In this document: piece by piece, positions 57,130-64,000 of the stretch
Layout of the letters: each line of letters opens with the position of its first letter
How positions within the stretch are numbered: the stretch's first letter is position 1
NCBI GenBank assembly: GCA_963662155.1
Contig: OY759268.1
Location: 53,367,957-53,431,956, forward strand
Origin: Lamellibrachia columna
Taxonomy: Eukaryota > Annelida > Polychaeta > Sabellida > Siboglinidae
Direction of reading: 5' to 3'
DNA: 64,000 nt
Program-made: the position numbers and the translations under genes
The notes under the pieces: model-generated
What the model was told of the DNA's origin: nothing
The model's input: only the letters and a program-made list of their open reading frames with translations
Database searches by the model: none

Positions 57130-57500
57130 TAAGGTAAGGTAAGGTAAAATAAGGTAAGGTAAGGTAAAATAAGGTAAGGTAAGGTAAAACAAGGTAAGGT
57201 AAGGTAAAATAAGGTAAGGTAAGGTAAAATAAGGTAAGGTAAGGTAAAATAAGGTAAGGTAAGGTAAAATAAGGTAAGGTAAGGTAAGGTAAAATAAGGT
57301 AAGGTAAGGTAAGGTAAAAAAGGTAAGGTAAGGGAAAATAAGGTAAGGTAAGGTAAAACAAGGTAAGGTAAGGTAAAATAAGGTAAGGTAAGGTAAAATA
57401 AGGTAAGGTAAGGTAAGGTAAAATAAGGTAAGGTAAGGTAAGGTAAAAAAGGTAAGGTAAGGGAAAATAAGGTAAGGTAAGGTAAAATAAGGTAAGGTAG
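57130..57500. repeat. (AAGGT)n/(AAGGTAAGGTAAAAT)n low-complexity array
   Basis: Pentamer AAGGT units are grouped by AAAAT interruptions into 15-20-bp higher-order units. A ~115-bp block (57286-57400) is repeated at about 57400-57500. All minus-strand frames stay open and are not genes. Confidence 0.95.
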
Positions 57501-57504
57501 TACA

Positions 57505-58500
57505 TCCATGGCCTACTCCCCTAGGCTATGCAGCAATTGAGTGCGGCAGCCCGCACTTCTGCCGGTCGATTCTTCATGTAGGAAGGTATTTCATAATTTG
57601 GCCTTGCCATTTTGAAGCGCTTCCAGTTGTTGGTTGACCTGCGTCCATTATCAGCTTGGATGGACACGGAACATTCTGTACGACCGTTGACACAGCTATG
57701 ATGCTACTGCTACTGCTGGCGCCCACTAGCGCTACTTCACCTTCGCTTGGGTGTCCGGATCTGACACGTTTTATCGCTCACTGGCGTTTAGCCGACAAGC
57801 TGCCTTATTGCGGTGATACTTATTTAATGTTTAGCATACACTGTTCTGTCAATACTTATTCACGTTTCTTCACCGTTGCCGCCATATTTCATTATGTGTT
57901 TGTCTAGGTTTGTGGTCTACTTCCGGCTACTTGGACTTGGTGCAGCGACTTGAATTTGGTGTAGATAATTTACAGAAAAACGCGGTATATCAAATAGAAT
58001 AAGTATTACTATTGAATATATATTATACACAAACGTATTGTAGACATAATATATTATATTAGGAAACAGGTTTTGTTAATTATTAGTCAGAGGGAGTATT
58101 TTAGAGTAAGTTAGTTTCGGATTCTGTCGGGGAATTCAGCGAGCGATAATAAGGTTGTTTACTATTCGAAAATTGAGATAGCATAGTGAATAGTTTACAT
58201 TGGCTAATATATATATATAAGATACAGTGATCTATTTACTTAAATTACATATATAAGGTAATATCTGACATAGTGGTAGTAAACGTTTTCGGTAAAAAGG
58301 AATTAACAGCAGGATTTTAGCGTAAATTAGTACACACTGACTTCGTTGTTTTGTTACACAGTGTTCTCCGTATTCGCTAGGTGGCAGGTTTTTTGTTTCT
58401 CATGCGAGGTTAATAGAAGACACAGTTAGCAAGTATATTAGACTAAAGTGTTCTTTTGATCACAAAAACAGCCTTATTCAAGGCTAACGTAGCAAACTAA
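57505..58500. other. No gene recognised; may include the CR1 5' UTR
   Basis: An 83-codon frame at 57656-57907 starts with a hydrophobic stretch, but nothing supports it. The 5' end of the CR1-like element must lie in the right part of this stretch. No copy for comparison exists in the window, so its boundary is not set. Confidence 0.4.
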
Positions 58501-58515
58501 TTAAAATTAAATTGT

Positions 58516-59808
58516 ATGATGGCGCCGTGCAAACGGCAGTTAAAGGCCACAAGGCACTTAATTTGTGGCAGTTGCAGCAACTGGGTGGACTTCGTTAAGT
58601 CTGGGTGCGAGAAGTCCTGGGCTGAGGTCCAGGCAGATAGTTTTAGTTTTGAGTGTAGGGGATGTACGAAGATGAAGGAACTAGAGGTGGAGTTGGAAGA
58701 GCTGAGGCTGCTCGTTGTGGCAATGGTGGGAAGGGAACAGGGTGGTTGTGCCAGTAGTTCCGGTGGGGGAACAGTAGATGATAAAGTGGGGAAAGACACA
58801 AGAGATGCTAGGGAGAGCTCACCGCAGCCTGGGAGGAAGCTGAGGGGAGGGAAGGTGACAGGTCGTAGGGAGACAGGACGTAAGGAGACGGGAAAGAAAG
58901 GAACGGGAGGGAAGACAACAGGAGCGAAGGAGAGGGGAGTAGGGGAGACAGGAGGGAAGGAGAAGGGAGTGGGGGAGACAGGAGGGAAGGAGAAGGGAGT
59001 GGGGGAGACAGGAGGGAAGGAGAAGGGAGTGGGGGAGACGGGAGGGAAAACAACCGGAGTAAAGGAGAGGGAAGTGGGGGAGACGGGAGGGAAAACAACC
59101 GGAGTGAAGGAGAGGGAAGTGGGAGAGACAAGAGCAAAGGAGTGGGAAGTGGGGGAGACAGGAGCGAAGGAGACAGGAGGGAAGGGGTCAGGACAGAATG
59201 TGATGGAGGGGATCGAACGGAAGAGTTATTCTGCAGCAGTGATATAGGGGGTGAGGAAGAGAACGAGGGTGTTTGTGGGGGATTCGATAGTTAGGAAGAC
59301 CGACAGAGTCTTAAACAAGGGAGATGATGTGGTGGTCTGCTTGCCTGGAGCCAAAATAGAGGCGATAACTCAGAAGGTAAAAAACATCGTAGGCTCGGGA
59401 AAGGGTGGATCTGTTTTAGTACACGTAGGGACAAATAACGTAGAGAGGGAGGGTACAACTGCCATAGTTAGGAAATATAGGCAGTTGGTCAGAACACTAA
59501 AACAGACGCGGGTTGAGCAGGTAATACTGTCAGGGATTTTACCTGTAATGGGCAGGAGGGGTCACAAATATCGAAATTGTCGGGGGATGGCAATTAACAT
59601 GTTAGTCCAGAAGTTATGTATGGAAGAGGAAGTTGGATTTGTGGATTTATGGGGAAGTTTTGTTGGGAGGGCTGATATGTACATGAAGGATGGGCTTCAT
59701 TTAAGTGGAAAGGGGGCGGCAGTATTCGCGGACAAACTTTCAGCAGCAGTAGATAGTGACTTGGGTACAATGACAAATATTTTTGGAAGTAAACATTCTT
59801 TAAACTAG
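58516..59808 (+). CDS. CR1 ORF1: PHD-like finger + SGNH esterase, with one in-frame TAG
   Basis: Residues 17-50 show Cys17, Cys20, Cys31, Trp35, Cys47 and Cys50, a PHD/zinc-finger-like pattern. A short coiled coil follows (about 52-72). Then comes a Lys/Glu/Gly-rich linker with ~30-bp tandem units (about 58935-59160). After the TAG at 59245-59247 the same frame continues with 'TRVFVGDSIVRKTDRVL' (GDS nucleophile block), 'LVHVGTNNVERE' (GTNN block) and 'YMKDGLHLSGKGAAVFA' (Asp-His block). This is an SGNH/GDSL esterase with all catalytic blocks. The two parts are in one frame, so this is one ORF1 broken by a nonsense codon, or read through it. In CR1-type elements ORF1 protein is thought to bind element RNA. 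The esterase role is unresolved. Confidence 0.85.
58935..59165. repeat. ~30-bp in-frame repeats in ORF1
   Basis: ACAGGAGGGAAGGAGAAGGG-type units encode GETGGKEKGV repeats. They vary to KTTGVKEREV. The period of 30 (with 45-bp variants) keeps the frame. Confidence 0.85.
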
Positions 59809-62684
59809 AAGTGCAGGGGGGTTACCTAGAGGTGTCTCAAGCAGAACAAGAGGCCACTAGCACAGATAAACCAATATCAAATCATCCGAAAAACATCACT
59901 GAAAAAGGTTATAGATGCGTATGTTTAAATGCAAGGAGCATAGTAAATAAGAAAAACGAATTAAACATTATGGTAGAAGATATTGACCCTCACATAATTG
60001 GTATAACTGAATCATGGGCCAACATAGATATAACAGATGCTGAATTAGGACTGACAGGATATGTAATGTTTAGGAAAGATCGAATAGGAAGAAGGGGCGG
60101 GGGAGTTATTTTATATGTTAAAGAATCTATTCAGGCTTATGAAATAAAACTAGAAAGGGAAGCAGATTGCGATGAAGCTGTTTGGTGCAAAATTGTTTCA
60201 GGAAATTCAAAATTAACTATTGGATTAGTTTACCGAAGTCCAAACATAAACGAAGAGGACAACACAAAAATAAAAACCGCTATAAAGGAAGTTAGTAAAG
60301 GGGAATGTATCATAATGGGAGATTTTAACCATGGACACATACAATGGAATTCTCTAGAGAGCACAGGGTTTGAGGACCAACAATTTCTATTTTTAATCCA
60401 GGATAGCTTTCTTACTCAGCACGTACTAGAACCAACCAGGGGAGAAAATGTATTAGATATGGTTTTGTCATCACAAAAAGAATTAGTGGACAATGTAAAC
60501 ATATTTGAACCATTGGGTAATAGTGACCATAATCAAATACATTTTGACATCAATGTAAAATCAGAAAGTAAAAATAAGAAAACGTACAAGAGAAACTTCC
60601 ACAAAGGTAACTACAAAGATATGAGAAAATACTTAGCAAAGCTAGATTGGAATAACATGCTGATGAATAAGACCGCAATTGAATGTTGGAATATTCTAAA
60701 ATATGAAATTGAGAGTATCATCGATAAATTTGTTCCCTTCCAAAAACAAGGAAAACGGTGTAGAAAGAAACACTTGTCAAAAGAGGCTATTAGAAAAATA
60801 ATGCTAAAACAAACTATGTGGAGGGTTTATAGGCGTACCAGAAAGGACGAAGACTATGCAAAATACAAAGAGGCACTTAATGCAGCTACAACTGAAATCA
60901 GACAATCTAAAAGAAGCTATGAGCAAAAACTAGCATGTAACATAAAAAATGACAGCAAGAGTTTTTATGCATATGTCAGGAGTAAACAAAACGTACAAGA
61001 CAAGGTTGGACCTCTAGAAGACAGTGCTGGAAATATAATATCACAGGGGTTTTTAATGGCGGAAGACCTAAATGGTTACTTCAGTTCAGTGTTTACCAAA
61101 GAAGATATTAGTTCATTACCAGTTGCTGATGCTAAATTTCAGGGGGCTAAATCTGACTATTTAGGTCCGTTAGTTGTAACTCCAGAATTGGTAGCTAAGA
61201 AAATAAAGGCAATGAAGGATAACAAATCACCGGGAGTGGATGGGATTCCTCCAAAATTACTAATGGAAACAGTAGAACAAATCAGTATACCACTTGCAAG
61301 AGTATTCAACTTGTCATTAAAAGAGGGAGTTGTTCCGTTTGAATGGAAAGAAGCAAACATCATACCATTATTTAAAAAGGGTTCGAGAAATAAGTCAGAG
61401 AATTACAGACCAGTGAGTTTAACGTCAGTGATTTGTAAATTATTAGAAAGGTTAATTAAAGACCATATGGTGGACTTCCTCGTTAAGCATAAATTATTAA
61501 ATTCATCTCAACATGGATTCCTTAAAGCGAGGTCATGCTTAACAAATATGTTATGTTTTTTGGAAGAAATCACTAAGTGGATAGACGTGGGATCGCCAGT
61601 AGATATTATCTACTTAGATTTTCAGAAAGCTTTTGACAAAGTGCCACATCAAAGATTACTACTTAAATTAAAAGCCCATGGTATCGGGGATAGCATAACT
61701 GACTGGATAGAACAATGGCTGACTGACAGAAGACAACGAGTTGTAGTAGATGGAGAAGTTTCAAATTGGAAATCGGTTTTGAGTGGGGTACCTCAAGGAT
61801 CAGTATTAGGACCTATATTATTCTTAATTTATATCAATGACTTGGACGACAGTATAACAAGTAACGTACTGAAATTTGCGGATGACACAAAACTGTTTAG
61901 AAAGGTTAATACTGATGGTGATAAACAACATTTACAAAACGATCTAGACAGATTAGTGAAATGGTCTGAGAAATGGCAGATGTTGTTCAATTTTGGGAAA
62001 TGTAAATGCCTACATACAGGACATAGGAACTTGAATGTAAACTATAGAATGGGAGATACTGTTCTGGGTACTACTGTAAAAGAAAAGGACTTAGGAGTTA
62101 CAATAAGCGCTGATATGAAAGTTTCAGAGCAGTGTGGTATTGCAGCTTCAAAGGGTAATCAAATTCTTGGATTGATTAGAAGAAACATAACATACAAGGG
62201 AAAAAAGTTAATTATACCTCTTTATAAAGCAATAGTTAGACCTCATTTAGAATACTGTATACAAGCATGGAGACCATATCGTAAGAAGGATATATATACG
62301 CTTGAACGCATACAAAGGAGAGCAACTAAAATGATTCCAGAACTTAGAGACCTTAGTTATGAAGAACGCCTGAACGAATGTGGTTTAACAACTCTAGAGA
62401 CAAGGAGGTTAAGAGGAGATCAGATTGAAGTTTTTAAGATATTGAATGGGTATGAAAATATTGATAGAAATATGTTTTTCTCACTCAAGAAGGATAGCAG
62501 AACTAGAGGACATGAGGTAAAATTAGTAAAGGATCAATGTAGATTGGACATCAGGAAGCACTCGTTCTCACAGAGGACAATAAATGAATGGAACAAATTG
62601 TCAACAGATTGTGTAACTGCTAGCAGCGTGAATATGTTTAAAAACAAGGTTGACACATATCTCAGGAGGGCGGGCTATAAGTAG
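59793..62684 (+). CDS. CR1 ORF2: endonuclease-reverse transcriptase, apparently intact
   Basis: Numbering starts at the GTG at 59811. The APE-type endonuclease covers about residues 35-250, with LNARS at 39-43, TESW at 66-69, VYRSPN at 140-145, GDFN at 170-173 and NSDH at 237-240. The reverse transcriptase covers about 515-760, with YLDFQKAFDKVP at 601-612, GVPQGSVLGP at 659-668 and the catalytic FADD at 689-692. A C-terminal domain ends at the TAA stop 'GGCTATAAGTAG' region (62682-62684). No stop or shift interrupts it. The frame opens after a TAA at 59790-59792, and its first ATG is Met54, already inside the endonuclease domain. Translation must therefore enter from ORF1 (frameshift or reinitiation) or from a non-AUG codon. 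Clade: CR1-like. Confidence 0.93.
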   Translation, partial: TFFKLEVQGGYLEVSQAEQEATSTDKPISNHPKNITEKGYRCVCLNARSIVNKKNELNIMVEDIDPHIIGITESWANIDITDAELGLTGYVMFRKDRIGRRGGGVILYVKESIQAYEIKLEREADCDEAVWCKIVSGNSKLTIGLVYRSPNINEEDNTKIKTAIKEVSKGECIIMGDFNHGHIQWNSLESTGFEDQQFLFLIQDSFLTQHVLEPTRGENVLDMVLSSQKELVDNVNIFEPLGNSDHNQIHFDINVKSESKNKKTYKRNFHKGNYKDMRKYLAKLDWNNMLMNKTAIECWNILKYEIESIIDKFVPFQKQGKRCRKKHLSKEAIRKIMLKQTMWRVYRRTRKDEDYAKYKEALNAATTEIRQSKRSYEQKLACNIKNDSKSFYAYVRSKQNVQDKVGPLEDSAGNIISQGFLMAEDLNGYFSSVFTKEDISSLPVADAKFQGAKSDYLGPLVVTPELVAKKIKAMKDNKSPGVDGIPPKLLMETVEQISIPLARVFNLSLKEGVVPFEWKEANIIPLFKKGSRNKSENYRPVSLTSVICKLLERLIKDHMVDFLVKHKLLNSSQHGFLKARSCLTNMLCFLEEITKWIDVGSPVDIIYLDFQKAFDKVPHQRLLLKLKAHGIGDSITDWIEQWLTDRRQRVVVDGEVSNWKSVLSGVPQGSVLGPILFLIYINDLDDSITSNVLKFADDTKLFRKVNTDGDKQHLQNDLDRLVKWSEKWQMLFNFGKCKCLHTGHRNLNVNYRMGDTVLGTTVKEKDLGVTISADMKVSEQCGIAASKGNQILGLIRRNITYKGKKLIIPLYKAIVRPHLEYCIQAWRPYRKKDIYTLERIQRRATKMIPELRDLSYEERLNECGLTTLETRRLRGDQIEVFKILNGYENIDRNMFFSLKKDSRTRGHEVKLVKDQCRLDIRKHSFSQRTINEWNKLSTDCVTASSVNMFKNKVDTYLRRAGYK
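59799..59805 (+). promoter_or_regulatory. Candidate -1 ribosomal frameshift site (T TTA AAC)
   Basis: The heptamer is phased as X_XXY_YYZ in the ORF1 frame (TCT TTA AAC) and followed directly by the ORF1 stop TAG (59806-59808). Slipping back one base enters the ORF2 frame, which is open from 59793. No strong downstream stem-loop was evident by eye. A weak 7-bp stem between CTAGAGG (about 59825) and CCACTAG (about 59853) is possible. Confidence 0.55.
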
Positions 62685-62790
62685 ATGAACATTGTTGGAC
62701 TCTCGATAAGCCAATGGCTTCCTTGTCCACTTGCCATCTGGGCCTTTGGCTTGGATGGCAAATCTTGTTAAATCTTGTTAAATCTTGTTG

Positions 62791-63631
62791 TGACAAAGTC
62801 GAAATTAGTGGTAGCGAACGTTCTAATGTAAACGGTTTCATTCCGGGTAGAGCCGCTAGGGCCCTCCATGGTTAGACGCTACATGTACGATGCAACAGGT
62901 ACAATTTATTGTTTTTGTTTATTTGACTCTAATAAGCGGATGACGTGATTCTGTTAAGCGGCGCATTTTGACGCGGCGGGAATATGTAATGATTCCGTCC
63001 CAGCCATTTTGATTCTACTAAACGGCTGATTCTGTTACCCGTGATTCTGTTAAACGGAGTCCACAGTACCTGGAAAGGAGGCATATCTCTGGCGATTGAC
63101 CCTAACTGTGATGAATTCCTCGGATGTTTCCGTTGTGGTATCCACAGTAGTGTCAATATACATCAATACCAGTTTCATTCGTCGGGCGGCGGCATTGCAG
63201 CATTTTGTTTTACAGCATAACAGTTAATATTTTCTTACAGTATGAAAGTTAATATTATTAATTTGTTAATGCTCAGGACAGTGGCGTATTTAGGGGGAGG
63301 CCATTGGACCATGTCCCTCGTACCTTGGCTTAATTTTTTTTCCGTAATTTTCCCGTTGCGACGCTACATGGTAGCAGGGTAAACTAATGGGGTGACTAAG
63401 TCCCCCCATTGTGAGATCCTAGATATGCCACTGGCATGTTGTCGTCCGTCAGGGCAGTGGGGTGCGCGTTAGGGACTTTCTCCAAATAATATATTTTTTT
63501 GGGATTTTTTCGAACTGATGCAACCACCCCATAATGCCCTGACTCCTTCGTTTGGAACGGATACGAGAAGCGCTATCGGAGCGATGGTTCTGCGTTGTTG
63601 AAACCCCATCGGACACGTTCGTCTGTTGTAG
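62791..63631. other. DEG/ENaC intron, 3' part; no gene recognised
   Basis: It contains several ATTCTGTTAAACGG phrases (62925-63060) and a GTAATGATTCCGTCCCAGCC copy of the motif seen near 2417. No coding signal was seen up to the splice acceptor at 63630-63631. Confidence 0.5.
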
Positions 63632-63799
63632 GATTCTCTGGTTCACAATCGTACTGATCAGGACCTCGATATTCGTCATCCACTGTCAACATTTAGTGAG
63701 ACAGTACTTAAGCTGGCCTGTCAGAATAAAGACATCGATGTCACAACAAGGACCTGTCGTCTTTCCCGCCGTCACCATTTGCAACCAAAACGCCTTCAG
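63632..63799 (+). CDS. DEG/ENaC sodium channel, TM1 exon
   Basis: The acceptor is TCTGTTGTAG (AG at 63630-63631) and the donor AG|GTATCG is at 63800. The first base completes the Arg codon from 51243. It encodes 'ILWFTIVLIRTSIFVIHCQH', the first transmembrane helix, then 'YLSWPVRIKTSM' and 'VVFPAVTICNQNAFR'. FPAVTICNxNxFR after a YxxxPVxxK(T)S turn is the hallmark start of the extracellular domain in DEG/ENaC/ASIC channels. The amiloride-sensitive sodium channel pore (TM2) and Cys-rich ectodomain must lie beyond the window. The exon ends with two bases of a codon, so the next exon should start with its third base. Confidence 0.92.
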
Positions 63800-63828
63800 G
63801 TATCGCGTATCGATGTTTACACGTTCTC

Positions 63829-63938
63829 ACTTACAACATTAGCTATATACTGATAACTTACAACATTAGCTATATACTGATAACTTACAACATTAGCTAT
63901 ATACTGATAACTTACAACATTAGCTATATACTGATAAC
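63829..63938. repeat. 27-bp tandem repeat, 4 copies
   Basis: CTTACAACATTAGCTATATA plus CTGATAA units lie about 30 bp after the TM1 exon. Confidence 0.95.
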
Positions 63939-64000
63939 AGCTTTTGTGCGTCCCTGTTCATGAATACACTTAATGATTGTGTTTTGTTTGCGCCTCTGAG

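Larger units (their letters stand above)
58516..62790 (+). mobile_element. Near full-length CR1-like non-LTR retrotransposon
   Basis: ORF1 (PHD-like finger, basic repeats, SGNH esterase) and a complete ORF2 (endonuclease plus reverse transcriptase) are followed by a short 3' UTR ending in CTTGTTAAAT repeats (62763-62790). ORF1 with PHD and esterase domains is known for CR1-group elements. A near-identical truncated copy at 129-665 points to recent movement of the family. The only visible lesion is one TAG in ORF1 (59245-59247). The element lies in the DEG/ENaC intron in sense orientation. Confidence 0.9.

Noticed and set aside
57113..57509. Minus-strand LPYLTLPYFTLPY-type frames
   Set aside because: Translation of the AAGGT/AAAAT low-complexity array.
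58808..59137. Minus-strand Ser/Pro/Leu-rich frame
   Set aside because: Shadow of the Lys/Glu/Gly-rich ORF1 linker repeats.

Overview
This is animal nuclear DNA. It is AT-rich and intron-containing, with exons bounded by GT/AG sites. It holds many retrotransposon remains (CR1-, RTE- and L2/Rex-like LINEs, Ty3/gypsy, a Penelope-like element), DNA-transposon traces, very long microsatellites and TTAGGG-type interstitial telomeric repeats. The gene set (HYKK, PYROXD2, a DEG/ENaC channel) and the transposon mix fit a marine invertebrate, perhaps a lophotrochozoan such as a mollusc or annelid. The species is not determined.

Three host genes can be recognised, all incomplete. (1) Hydroxylysine kinase (HYKK-like), + strand, has its last three coding exons at 10790-10932, 13605-13779 and 15172-15626. 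Phases match and the kinase motifs are intact. Earlier exons were not found. (2) PYROXD2-like oxidoreductase, + strand, has four C-terminal exon remnants at 26042-26224, 27101-27236, 28285-28391 and 30046-30138. Two carry frame damage, one lacks an AG acceptor, and the last is cut by a Penelope-like element, so it is most likely a decayed copy. (3) A DEG/ENaC sodium channel, + strand, has its first coding exon at 51077-51243 and its TM1 exon at 63632-63799. A 12.4 kb intron separates them and the gene continues beyond the window.

Most of the rest is mobile DNA. 129-665 is a 3' fragment of a CR1-like LINE whose near full-length relative lies at 58516-62790. 4905-10786 is a nested structure: an old CR1 relic was split by a 4.9 kb element (5734-10678) with inverted ends. 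That element carries a broken PIN/XPG-like nuclease plus cysteine-rich gene, resembling the Academ superfamily. 19.9-21.1 kb is a LINE relic and 21.96-24.85 kb a 138-bp satellite. 30.1-30.9 kb is the Penelope-like element. 31.25-33.2 kb holds telomere-like repeats, promoter-motif-rich repeats and a 100-bp array. 33.6-37.1 kb is a gypsy element. 37.6-42.2 kb is a cluster of an unnamed interspersed family. 42.2-43.6 kb is an RTE-like LINE (minus) and 44.1-44.8 kb another LINE end. 53.1-57.0 kb is a second gypsy element (minus).

The most notable theme is minisatellites born inside coding or transposon sequence. A 63-bp unit (39 copies) is the amplified cysteine motif of the PIN/CXC gene. A 45-bp unit (51 copies) is an amplified 15-codon piece of gypsy gag. 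A 39-bp unit (25 copies) and a 100-bp unit (about 5 copies) are amplified pieces of interspersed repeats that exist as single copies elsewhere in this window. The three largest have no net length change across the whole array. The second highlight is the CR1-like element at 58.5-62.8 kb. Its ORF1 ends in a canonical T TTA AAC slippery heptamer right before the stop, and ORF2 lies in the -1 frame with no ATG ahead of the endonuclease domain.
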